NCBI GenBank assembly: GCA_021813225.1
Contig: JAKALH010000059.1
Coordinates: forward strand, 1 to 10,638
Length of the DNA: 10,638 nucleotides
DNA from: Chloroflexota bacterium
Lineage (GTDB): Bacteria; Chloroflexota; Anaerolineae; J036; Brachytrichaceae
Direction of reading: 5' to 3'
The notes beneath the pieces were generated by a model, which searched no databases, was not told the origin of the DNA, and saw only the letters and a list, made by a program, of their open reading frames with translations. Shown here in pieces: positions 1-6,507 of this stretch. The translations under genes were made by a program, and so were the position numbers. Each line of letters begins with the position of its first letter. Within the stretch, counting starts at the first letter, position 1.

Positions 1-504
1 CCGATCTGCGACTGCCGCCGCCACCTGCGCCGCCAGCGCGCGCGCGCCCGCATCGAAATCGCGTGCGCTTCCACGGTCGTATGCCAGTGCGACCCCCAGC
101 ACATCCTCGCCCAGCGTAATCGGTATGGCCAGCATGTAAGCGGGGCCTGCGCCGCACGGCGCGGCTTCTACCGCTGCCTCCGGAGGCGTGCAGGGCACAG
201 GCTCTTTGCGCGCCAGGGCCTCGCGGATGCAGCGCACCTGATCGGCGCTCAGGCGTTGCGGGCACTCGCCGGCGCCTGCATTGAAATCGGGTGCGGCGAC
301 TTCAGCCCGGTGCAGCAGCACACCCTGTTCGGGGTCCAGCAGGTAAATGGCGCAGTGCGGCACACCGACGGCAGCGGACAGCATCTCGGCGGAGCGGCTC
401 AGGACCGCGTCGAGTTCAAGCGTCCTGCCAACGGACTGTACAGCCCGCAACATCGCTTCGGCGCGGTTTGGTGTGACAGGCTGTTGAATCAGCGACTCGC
501 TCAT
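1..504 (-). CDS. GAF-domain protein, N-terminal part (runs off left edge)
   Basis: This frame is open from an ATG at 504 to the window edge (168 codons), so the C-terminus is missing. The protein starts MSESLIQQPVTPNRAEAMLR. Residues about 20-168 read as a GAF sensor fold: a helix with LELDAVLSRSAEML, strands CAIYLLDPEQG and YMLAIPITLGEDVLGVALAYD, then DFDAGARALAAQVAAAVAD, the usual closing helix. GAF domains bind small ligands or mediate dimerisation in histidine kinases, cyclic-nucleotide enzymes and transcription regulators. The output domain would lie outside the window, so the class of regulator is unknown. There is no clear Shine-Dalgarno before the ATG, and an in-frame GTG at 525 is an alternative start. 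The GAF call is by fold pattern; I am confident the frame is coding. Confidence 0.75.
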   Translation of the reverse strand, partial: MSESLIQQPVTPNRAEAMLRAVQSVGRTLELDAVLSRSAEMLSAAVGVPHCAIYLLDPEQGVLLHRAEVAAPDFNAGAGECPQRLSADQVRCIREALARKEPVPCTPPEAAVEAAPCGAGPAYMLAIPITLGEDVLGVALAYDRGSARDFDAGARALAAQVAAAVADR

Positions 505-562
505 TGCCGCTAATAGTACACTCACCGCGGAGCGATAGCGGGAGCATGATGAAGAGGGGAAT

Positions 563-610
563 TGAACCACGGCGGCCGCGCGGACTATACGCAGCGGCCG
601 TCGCGGTTCA
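563..610. repeat. 48-bp near-perfect inverted repeat (stem-loop), possible terminator
   Basis: The arms are 17 nt, 563-579 and 594-610, with 15 of 17 positions complementary. The outer 6 bp are TGAACC/GGTTCA and the inner 7 bp are CGGCCGC/GCGGCCG. The two mismatches are at 569/604 and 572/601. The centre is 14 nt and can form three more pairs. It lies 11 bp beyond the stop of the minus-strand TPR-like gene and upstream of the GAF gene, so it is well placed to end transcription of the former. No T-run follows on either strand, so a classical intrinsic terminator is not certain. A dispersed palindromic repeat or a protein-binding site are alternatives. Confidence 0.7.
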
Positions 611-621
611 CAGGTGGGGGG

Positions 622-1098
622 TCAGTTCTGGCCGAGTTCGGCGATATGCTGCGCGAAGCGGTTGCGGTTGATCACCGCCCACTGCGGCAGATTGGGATCG
701 CGCTCGGCCAGTTCATCCAGCGTTTGCAGATAAGCCTCGCAGACGCGCCGCGCGTCCCGATAACGCTTCTGCCGTGCATAGAGCAGGCGCAGGCGGGTGT
801 AGGACAGCGTGCTGAGGTCGCCGTCGGCGACGTTCTGTTCGTAAAGGCGGATCGCTTCCTGTTCGCGCCCCTGTTTCTCCGCATGGTACGCGCGCATATG
901 GCGCTGGCCCAGCATTTCGGTGATGCGGTCGGCCTCCACCAGGCGCGCGTCGATCTCCGCGCCGATGCCGCGCCGGCTGCGCACGGGCAGGTGGGCGCGC
1001 AACAGGTATTCGCGCAGGCCGGGACGCAGGTCGCGGAACAGCCGCGCCGCCTGCGGCGCCCTGGAATTCATGATCTGGTTGATGAAATTCATCCTCAT
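622..1098 (-). CDS. Small TPR-like helical protein of unknown function
   Basis: The product is 158 aa, soluble, Arg-rich and almost all helical. Residues about 66-130 have the spacing of tetratricopeptide helices (YHAEKQGREQEAIRLYEQNV, then SYTRLRLLYARQKRYRDARRVCEAYLQTL), which suggests one or two degenerate TPR units and a protein-binding role. No enzyme motif, signal peptide or membrane segment is seen. The start at 1098 is well supported: a CCTCCCCC block at 1106-1113 reads as GGGGGAGG on the minus strand, 7 nt before the ATG. A second ATG two codons in (M3) is less well spaced. A promoter with an extended -10 lies at 1248-1256, giving a leader of about 140 nt. A strong inverted repeat follows the stop. 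The gene is taken as real because of this ribosome site, and because the overlapping plus-strand frame (562-1194) gives an unnatural composition. I do not recognise a named family. Confidence 0.75.
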   Translation of the reverse strand: MRMNFINQIMNSRAPQAARLFRDLRPGLREYLLRAHLPVRSRRGIGAEIDARLVEADRITEMLGQRHMRAYHAEKQGREQEAIRLYEQNVADGDLSTLSYTRLRLLYARQKRYRDARRVCEAYLQTLDELAERDPNLPQWAVINRNRFAQHIAELGQN

Positions 1099-1105
1099 CG
1101 CCTAT

Positions 1106-1113
1106 CCTCCCCC
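1106..1113 (-). promoter_or_regulatory. Ribosome binding site for the TPR-like gene
   Basis: The minus strand reads GGGGGAGG, 7 nt before the ATG at 1098. It fixes the start and supports the minus strand as the coding strand. Confidence 0.7.
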
Positions 1114-1142
1114 TTAATCCGAAAATCCGAAAAGTCCCCCGG

Positions 1143-1200
1143 GCCGGCGGTACACCGGCAACTTGAAACCGCACCTGCACCGCTACCCCGCTGAGTTGCC
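1143..1200 (-). promoter_or_regulatory. Structured leader of the TPR-like gene (candidate)
   Basis: The leader between the proposed promoter and the ribosome site holds two inverted repeats. GGCAACT (1157-1163) pairs with AGTTGCC (1194-1200), and GCCGG near 1144-1148 pairs with CCGGC near 1155-1159 around a 6-7 nt loop. The decamer TTGAAACCGC occurs at 1163-1172 and again at 1204-1213, on the plus strand. A leader of about 140 nt with stems before a single small gene could be regulatory, but I recognise no known riboswitch or attenuator. Confidence 0.3.
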
Positions 1201-1247
1201 TGTTTGAAACCGCCCGCAACCCAATTACCCCGCGTTCGATAAAGAAG

Positions 1248-1287
1248 ATTATAACAGATTGCTTAGAAGACGCACAGTCATCTAAGC
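1248..1287 (-). promoter_or_regulatory. Extended -10 promoter with palindromic operator-like site
   Basis: On the minus strand 1248-1253 reads a perfect TATAAT, preceded by TG one base away (extended -10, TGnTATAAT). No good -35 hexamer is present at 16-18 bp, which an extended -10 can tolerate. The expected -35 area lies inside an inverted repeat: arm 1261-1271 (GCTTAGA, A, GAC) and arm 1277-1287 (GTC, A, TCTAAGC), 10 of 11 positions pairing around the 5-nt centre GCACA. The layout suggests a repressor or activator site. It faces the TPR-like gene at 622-1098. Confidence 0.5.
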
Positions 1288-1454
1288 GACTTTCAGGTAA
1301 AGGTTGTGCGGATGCTGTCAATACTGCTGCTGTAGCGCGCTAATACGCCTTTTGGCGAATTGGCGATAGTCAATGGCACAGATTACAGTATCAGCGTGCG
1401 AACATTCTCACGCAGAGTCTCAGACACCGGCCCGGCGTAGAACACTTAAAGACG

Positions 1455-1655
1455 ATGTTGGATATCATTCGCCAGATCAGCAGTATGCTGCACCGGGAAG
1501 CCGGCTTTCAGAATCGACTGTTGTCGGCAGCGGTCAATGGCAGCACAGTGGCCATCGCTGCCGATGAAGTGTGCACCTTGCTGTCCCTGCCCCCGCGCAC
1601 AGAAACCGGCCTGCCTTGCCTGGAGCCGGCTTTTGTGGCGGGGTCGGTGCACTGA
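1455..1655 (+). CDS. Doubtful small ORF, 66 aa
   Basis: The open frame starts MLDIIRQISSMLHREAGFQN and continues with a helix-prone stretch (LLSAAVNGSTVAIAADEVCTLLSL) and a short Pro-rich tail. The composition is plausible for a real small protein, and codon third positions are moderately GC-rich. However, there is only a weak AAAG-type ribosome site before the ATG, no recognisable family and no clear promoter. It ends 9 bp before the convergent stop of the quinone oxidoreductase gene. The opposite-strand frame over the same bases looks less natural (many Cys, Gln and Arg). I keep it as a hypothetical that may be a decayed remnant. The stretch 1288-1454 upstream holds nothing else I can support beyond a short CGCC/GGCG hairpin at 1346-1357. 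Confidence 0.3.
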   Translation: MLDIIRQISSMLHREAGFQNRLLSAAVNGSTVAIAADEVCTLLSLPPRTETGLPCLEPAFVAGSVH

Positions 1656-1664
1656 ACGGCAACC

Positions 1665-2633
1665 TTACGGGATCAGCAGGACCTTGCCTCGCGTGCCGCG
1701 CGTTTCCATATAGGTCTGTGCATCAGCGGCCTGCGCCAGCGGGAACCTGCGGTCGATGCGCACGATAAGCTCTCCGGCGGACATCCAGTTAAACAGGTCG
1801 TTCGCGCGCCACTCCAGTTCCTCGCGGGTGAGCACGTAGTGAGCCAGAGTCGGGCGCGTCAGGAACAGTGAGCCTTTCTGACTGAGCACCTGCGGATTGA
1901 CCGGCTCGACCGGCCCGCTGGCCTGCCCGTACAGCACCAGCATGCCGCGCGGCTTCAGGCAGTTCAGGCTCATGGCGAAGGTGGTCTGGCCGACTGAGTC
2001 GTAGACCACATCCGCCCCTTTGCCGCCGGTCAGCCGTTTCACTGCGGTCTCGAAGTTGTCCGTCGTGTACAGGATCACCTCTTCGGCCCCGGCCATGCGC
2101 GCCAGTTGCGCCTTCTCGTCGGTGGAGACGGTCGCCAGTATACGCGCCCCGCGCCTGCGCCCGATCTGCACCAGCAGGTGGCCGACGCCGCCGGCGGCGG
2201 CGTGCATCAGCGCCGTGTCGCCGGCTTTCAGCGGGAATGTCGACAGCGCCAGATAGTGGGCCGTCATCCCCTGCAGCAGGACGGCGGCGGCCTGTTCCAG
2301 CGAAATGGCAGCCGGCACGTGCAACAGTTTGGCTGCCGGTGCGATGGCGTACTCCGCGTATCCGCCGATGCCGTTGGCGGTGCCCACGCGGTCGCCGGGG
2401 TGGAAATCGGTCACGCCTTCGCCCACGGCGTCCACCACGCCGGCAAATTCCGCCCCCAGCGTCATCGGCAGGAGGTTGGGATACTGGCCCTTGCGATGGT
2501 AGACCTCAACGAAATTCAAGCCGGTGGCAGCGACCCTGACGCGCACCTGCCCGGCCTGCGGTTCGGGCACCGCCACATCGTCGAAGCTCAACTTGCTGGC
2601 GTCGCCAAATTCATGAACCTGGATTGCGTGCAT
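1665..2633 (-). CDS. qor: Quinone oxidoreductase, zinc-free MDR family, NADPH-dependent
   Basis: The product is 322 aa, the normal length for zeta-crystallin-like quinone oxidoreductases, which reduce quinones or activated alkenes with NADPH in the cytoplasm. The N-terminal GroES-like domain (about 1-120) carries GAEFAGVVDAVGEGV (60-74) and PGDRV (79-83). The zinc-binding Cys/His set of alcohol dehydrogenases is absent. The Rossmann domain has the nucleotide motif AAAGGVG at 145-151, a pattern typical of the QOR subgroup, followed by GARILATVST and GADVVYDSVG. The start at 2633 has GGGAG on the minus strand (2642-2646) 8 nt before the ATG. The gene is transcribed away from the GH94-like gene with a 79-bp shared upstream region and appears to stand alone. 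The exact substrate cannot be told. The symbol refers to the family. Confidence 0.9.
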   Translation of the reverse strand: MHAIQVHEFGDASKLSFDDVAVPEPQAGQVRVRVAATGLNFVEVYHRKGQYPNLLPMTLGAEFAGVVDAVGEGVTDFHPGDRVGTANGIGGYAEYAIAPAAKLLHVPAAISLEQAAAVLLQGMTAHYLALSTFPLKAGDTALMHAAAGGVGHLLVQIGRRRGARILATVSTDEKAQLARMAGAEEVILYTTDNFETAVKRLTGGKGADVVYDSVGQTTFAMSLNCLKPRGMLVLYGQASGPVEPVNPQVLSQKGSLFLTRPTLAHYVLTREELEWRANDLFNWMSAGELIVRIDRRFPLAQAADAQTYMETRGTRGKVLLIP

Positions 2634-2671
2634 GATTCAAACTCCCATACTGTGAGATGCGCTTCATTGCG

Positions 2672-2708
2672 TTGCGTTAATCATACATTTACAGATAGAA
2701 TCCTCTGT
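2672..2708 (+). promoter_or_regulatory. Divergent promoter region, candidate promoter of GH94-like gene
   Basis: On the plus strand TTGCGT (2672-2677) and TAGAAT (2696-2701) are 18 bp apart. The -10 matches consensus at 5 of 6 positions, the -35 at only 3. Transcription would start close to the GTG at 2713, so the mRNA would be almost leaderless. On the minus strand TATGAT (2685-2680) is a possible -10 for the quinone oxidoreductase, overlapping the plus-strand spacer. A short inverted repeat ACAGA/TCTGT (2691-2695, 2704-2708) flanks the plus-strand -10. Confidence 0.4.
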
Positions 2709-2712
2709 AATC

Positions 2713-5667
2713 GTGGCCTTCACGCTACCGCGCGGTCTATTGCGAATCCTGCCCGGCTCCGGCCGCACGGCCCCTGCCGACGCGCGTACTTTTGTGCCTG
2801 CTGCCGAAGGCAGCGGCATTTTCGGTCGCTGGACGCTGGATGCGCATGGTCTGCCAGCTTACGAATACACTCTTGACCAGTGGCGCGATGACCGCGCGCG
2901 GTATCCGAACTCCGAGCACCTGAACCGGCGCGACCACTGGCACCAGATCGGCAACGACCGCATCACAGCGCTGGTCAGCAACGATGGCACAGTGCAGGTA
3001 TACCTCGGCGACCGCGGCGGCGTGTGGTTGAACCGCTTTGAAGCCCGCGACCGCGAAGCGCAGCCTGACACGGGCACTTCACCGCCCGGATTGTGGCTAT
3101 CCGAACTGGCGGCCCGCCTGCTGTATGCGGCGGCCGGTCTGTGGCGCCGCCGGCGCGCATGGTGGTTCCGGCTGCGCAGCGCGGGCATTCAGCGCCGGCA
3201 GCACGAAGCCGTCGTCCCGCGCGGTGCAACCACACTGCCGGTTGAAAAGCCGCAAGCCGCCGAGCGGCTCGCCGTCATCATCCCGCATGCCTATGCCGGC
3301 GGCTATGCCTACCTGGACGACGGGCAGGAAGTGTGGGCCAGCGCGTACCGCTATCGCCCGGCTGCCGGCGAAGTGACGCGCGTCTTCGGCATCGGCCGCT
3401 GCGAGACGACCGCCGTCTATCGTAACATCCGCGTGGCGCGCCAGACCTGCGCGCCGCCCGGCGACGACCCGCTGCTGCTGAACGACGTGCGCATCGACAA
3501 TCTCGGCAAAACGGCCGTCGACCTGCGCTACTACGAATACTGGGATGTCAACATCCAGCGCCTGCAACTGCAATGGCTGCGCACCGGCTCGTTCGCCGCC
3601 GGCGGCGATGAAGCGCGCCGCGCGTTGAACGACGACTACGCGGCAAGCGTCGGCCTGGATGAACAGTGGCGTGTGTTGCGCTTCCGTCAGCAACTGCGCA
3701 ACGGCGCGCCGCAGGGCGGGATTACTGCCGTCAGCGACGTCGACCGCCTGCCTTGCGATGTATTTCTGATCAACTTGAGCGAAAACCGCATCGCTGCCTG
3801 TTACACTGATAAGTCAGCTTTCTTCGGCGGAGGCGGCGCCGCTCAACCCGATGCAGTTCGCGCCCGCGGCGATGCTGCCCCAGCGCCCCATACGGCTGCA
3901 GTCACCGGCAATGCGGCCATGCCGTATTGCCTGGTCATGCGCCACGATATCCACCTGGAACCCGGCGCAGGCATCGACCTGCGCTTCGCCTACGGCGCCG
4001 TGCGCCCGGATGACCCGCTGAAGTTCATCGATAAATACCGCGCCGGCGATATCCTGGGGCGGACGGTGCAATGCTGGAAGGAGCGCCTGGTTTACTTTCT
4101 GGCGGATGGCGACCGGACATTGCAACGCGAGACGGCCTGGCATGCCCACAATCTGCTGGCTGCCACTGTGCGCAACGACTATTACGGCGTTCATACTGTG
4201 CCGCAGGGGTCGGCGTATCTCTATCTGCATGGCGCCGACGGCGCGCCGCGCGACCATGCGCTGGCGGTGTTGCCGCTCGTCTACGTGCGCCCGGAACTGG
4301 CGCGGGAGATGTTGCTGCTGCTGCTGTCGCTGATGCGCGCCGACAGCGGCGCATTGCCGTACGCCTTTGCCGGCTACGGCGCTCACAGCAGCGCGCTGGG
4401 CGTGCACGCGGCGCCGTCCGACCTCGATCTGTTCCTGCTGCTGGCGCTGAACGAGTACGTGGCCGCCAGCGGCGACGCCGGTTTCCTGAACGCCAATGTG
4501 CCCTATTACCCGCGCGGCGCGCTGCCTGCGGCTCCGCGCGGCACGAGCGTGCTCGACCACGTGCGGCTGTCGCTCAAGCACCTGCTCGACGGCGTCGGCA
4601 CGGACGAGAACGGGCTGTTGCGCATCGGCGACGGCGACTGGTCGGATTCCATCGTCATCGAGAATGTGCTGCAGAACGCTTCGTTGCGCGTCAATCTGGA
4701 AAACACGCGCGCACACGGCGAGTCCGTTCCCAACAGCCAGATGGCGCTGTACGTGCTGCCGCGCGTCGCGGCCTGGCTGGAACGGCACGACCCTCAGATG
4801 GCGGCGCGCGTGCGCGTGTTCAGCGCCGGGCTGGAGAAGGCCGTCATGCTGCAGTGGAACGGGCGCTGGTTCGCCCGCGCCGTGCTGCGCGACCTGGCCA
4901 ATTACCCGGTCGTGATTGCCGACGACTGGATCAACCTTGAGGCGCAGCCGTGGGCGCTGATCAGCGGCGTGGCTGCCCGCATGGGGCGGCAGGGCGTGGA
5001 GCAACCGTTAATCGATATGATCTGCCGGCTGCTGGACGACCCATCGCCGGTTGGCGCGCCGTTGAACGAGCGCGGCATGGTGTGGCCGGCCATATCCCAA
5101 TTGCTGACGTGGGCCTATACGCGCAGCCGCCCCGACCTGGCGTGGCGCTCGCTGCGGCGGAACACCTTTGCCGCCCGCAGCCGGGCCTTCCCAGCCATCT
5201 GGCACGGCGTGTGGTCCGGGTCAGACGGCGTCTACGGCATGGACCATGCCAGCGCCGGCCAGACCTGGGCGAACGTCGCGACGCCGATGACGGATTTCCC
5301 GGTCATGAACTCGAACCCGGACGCCATGGCGTTGCTGGGATTGCTGCGCGTGTGCGGCGTCGAACCGGCGCCGGAAGGCGACGGCCTGTCGATTGCCCCT
5401 GCGGCGCCGCCGGAGCGTTTCACACTCGACACGCAACTGCTGCGGCTCGACGTCGCGCCGGGTCGTATTGCGGGCGAATACCGTGCCGCAGCGGCCGGCA
5501 GCCTGAAACTGCGCGTGCGCGTGCCGCCGCAGGCGCTCCTGCTGGGCGCCCACGTGGGCGGCGCGGCGCTGGCGGCTCCACTCAATACGGCCGGCGAAGC
5601 CGTTCTACCGCTTGTCTACAGCGCGGGCCAGCGCATCCCATTCGAAGTCTTCTGGTCGCCGCGTTGA
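2713..5667 (+). CDS. GH94-like carbohydrate phosphorylase/glycosidase, divergent
   Basis: The product is 984 aa with no signal peptide, so probably cytoplasmic. The layout matches GH94-type enzymes such as cellobiose and chitobiose phosphorylases, which split beta-linked disaccharides with phosphate. Residues about 45-430 form a beta-sandwich-like region (HWHQIGNDRITALVSNDGTVQ, GGYAYLDDGQEVWAS). About 465-880 is a helical (alpha/alpha)6-barrel with RDHALAVLPLVYVRPELARE (513-532), SDLDLFLLLALNEYVAASGDAGFL (569-592), GDGDWSDS (639-646, the position of the family's GDWND catalytic-acid loop) and DDWINLEAQPWALISG (737-752). A small beta domain closes it (about 895-984). Several family motifs are altered (SDLDLF for SDDLLW, DWSD for DWND). 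Ala/Gly/Pro-rich inserts lie at about 112-185 and 370-402. The start is a GTG with no Shine-Dalgarno. An in-frame stop at 2653 and no nearby ATG leave it the best choice. Related families (GH149, GH161 or another glucan-active clan member) remain possible. Confidence 0.7.
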   Translation: MAFTLPRGLLRILPGSGRTAPADARTFVPAAEGSGIFGRWTLDAHGLPAYEYTLDQWRDDRARYPNSEHLNRRDHWHQIGNDRITALVSNDGTVQVYLGDRGGVWLNRFEARDREAQPDTGTSPPGLWLSELAARLLYAAAGLWRRRRAWWFRLRSAGIQRRQHEAVVPRGATTLPVEKPQAAERLAVIIPHAYAGGYAYLDDGQEVWASAYRYRPAAGEVTRVFGIGRCETTAVYRNIRVARQTCAPPGDDPLLLNDVRIDNLGKTAVDLRYYEYWDVNIQRLQLQWLRTGSFAAGGDEARRALNDDYAASVGLDEQWRVLRFRQQLRNGAPQGGITAVSDVDRLPCDVFLINLSENRIAACYTDKSAFFGGGGAAQPDAVRARGDAAPAPHTAAVTGNAAMPYCLVMRHDIHLEPGAGIDLRFAYGAVRPDDPLKFIDKYRAGDILGRTVQCWKERLVYFLADGDRTLQRETAWHAHNLLAATVRNDYYGVHTVPQGSAYLYLHGADGAPRDHALAVLPLVYVRPELAREMLLLLLSLMRADSGALPYAFAGYGAHSSALGVHAAPSDLDLFLLLALNEYVAASGDAGFLNANVPYYPRGALPAAPRGTSVLDHVRLSLKHLLDGVGTDENGLLRIGDGDWSDSIVIENVLQNASLRVNLENTRAHGESVPNSQMALYVLPRVAAWLERHDPQMAARVRVFSAGLEKAVMLQWNGRWFARAVLRDLANYPVVIADDWINLEAQPWALISGVAARMGRQGVEQPLIDMICRLLDDPSPVGAPLNERGMVWPAISQLLTWAYTRSRPDLAWRSLRRNTFAARSRAFPAIWHGVWSGSDGVYGMDHASAGQTWANVATPMTDFPVMNSNPDAMALLGLLRVCGVEPAPEGDGLSIAPAAPPERFTLDTQLLRLDVAPGRIAGEYRAAAAGSLKLRVRVPPQALLLGAHVGGAALAAPLNTAGEAVLPLVYSAGQRIPFEVFWSPR

Positions 5668-5696
5668 CCCGCCTGCCATCCCGCACATCGATTCCA

Positions 5697-5718
5697 CAGA
5701 TTTTCTGAACCGAATCTG
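5697..5718. terminator. Weak stem-loop between convergent genes
   Basis: The gap 5668-5730 separates the stops of the GH94-like (plus) and SDR (minus) genes. It holds a 6-bp inverted repeat, CAGATT (5697-5702) and AATCTG (5713-5718), around a 10-nt loop. There is no T-run on either side. The location fits a shared terminator, but the structure is weak. Confidence 0.25.
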
Positions 5719-5730
5719 AACAGGTGCTGC

Positions 5731-6495
5731 TCATTGCGCCAGCCAGCCGCCATCGACTGCCATGGCGTGCCCTGTGACAAACGAGGCGGTGCCGGAGCAC
5801 AGCCACAGCACCGCCTGCGCGACTTCATCGGGCTGTCCGATGCGCCCGATCGGGTGGAGCTTTGCAAAACGCTCGGCGTTGCCAGGCGCCAGCAGAGGGG
5901 TGTCGATCGTGCCGGGGCATACGGCGTTGACGCGGATGCCCTGCCGGCCGTATTCCAGCGCGGCCGCGCGCGTCAACCCGACCACGCCGTGTTTGGCCGC
6001 AATATACGGGGAGTTCTGCCAGTCGCTGCCGGCCAGCCCCAGCACCGACGAAGTGTTGACGATGGCGCCGCCGCCCTGCCGCAGCATCTGCGCGATCTCG
6101 TATTTCATGCACAGCCACACGCCTTTCAGGTCAACGGAGATGACGCGCTCCCACGCTTCCTCGCTCAACTCGTGCAATGCGGCGCGCGTCGAGACGCCGG
6201 CGTTATTGAACGCGCAGTCCAGCCGGCCGTACGCGCCGACCGCCGCGGCGACCAGCGCCTGCACCTGCGCCGCCTGCGACACGTCGGCCTGCACGAACAG
6301 CGCCGCGCCGTCGCCATGCGCGGCGCAGATCCGGCGCGCCGTTTCCGCACCGCCTGCGGGGTTGATATCCGCCACGACCACGCGCGCGCCCGCGCCCGCA
6401 AATCGCAATGCAGTCGCTCTGCCGATGCCGGAAGCGCCACCGGTGACGATGACGGTTTTGCCGGTGAAATCGCCGCTCAGGGGCTGGTCTGCCAT
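5731..6495 (-). CDS. Classical SDR-family NAD(H)-dependent dehydrogenase
   Basis: The product is 254 aa, standard for classical short-chain dehydrogenases/reductases. Cofactor motif TGGASGIG is at 18-25, and D43 ends the second strand (VVVADIN), which favours NAD(H) over NADP(H). NNAG is at 97-100. The catalytic set is S150 (NTSS), Y164 and K168 (YIAAK), with one residue more than usual between Ser and Tyr. The C-terminal part has NAVCPGTIDTPLL, GRIGQPDEVAQAVLWL and FVTGHAMAVDGGW, all typical. The ATG at 6495 has TGAGGGGG upstream on the minus strand, overlapping the stop of the GH28-like gene. The two genes are 12 bp apart and surely co-transcribed, so the enzyme may oxidise or reduce a sugar or uronate-type product linked to that protein. 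The substrate is not determinable from sequence. Confidence 0.9.
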   Translation of the reverse strand: MADQPLSGDFTGKTVIVTGGASGIGRATALRFAGAGARVVVADINPAGGAETARRICAAHGDGAALFVQADVSQAAQVQALVAAAVGAYGRLDCAFNNAGVSTRAALHELSEEAWERVISVDLKGVWLCMKYEIAQMLRQGGGAIVNTSSVLGLAGSDWQNSPYIAAKHGVVGLTRAAALEYGRQGIRVNAVCPGTIDTPLLAPGNAERFAKLHPIGRIGQPDEVAQAVLWLCSGTASFVTGHAMAVDGGWLAQ

Positions 6496-6507
6496 CGTCC
6501 GGCCCCC

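Noticed and set aside
541..620. tRNA-like GGTTCAATTCC (T-arm pattern) on the minus strand
   Set aside because: The bases on either side do not pair as a T-stem, and no acceptor or anticodon arm can be built. The sequence is explained by the end of the inverted repeat.
562..1194. Plus-strand frame over the TPR-like gene
   Set aside because: The minus-strand frame has a strong ribosome site and promoter and a sensible helical protein. The plus-strand one begins inside an inverted repeat and has no ribosome site.
1446..1652. Minus-strand ORF of 68 aa in the region before the quinone oxidoreductase
   Set aside because: Unnatural Cys/Gln/Arg-rich composition and no ribosome site. It is mostly the antisense of the more plausible plus-strand frame.
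4312..4333. CTG-type trinucleotide run
   Set aside because: It encodes a Leu-rich helix of the GH94-like protein and is short and imperfect, so not a meaningful repeat.
3814..5004. Long minus-strand frame opposite the GH94-like gene
   Set aside because: The composition is Gln/His/Arg-rich and low in complexity, and it lies inside a gene with clear family motifs.
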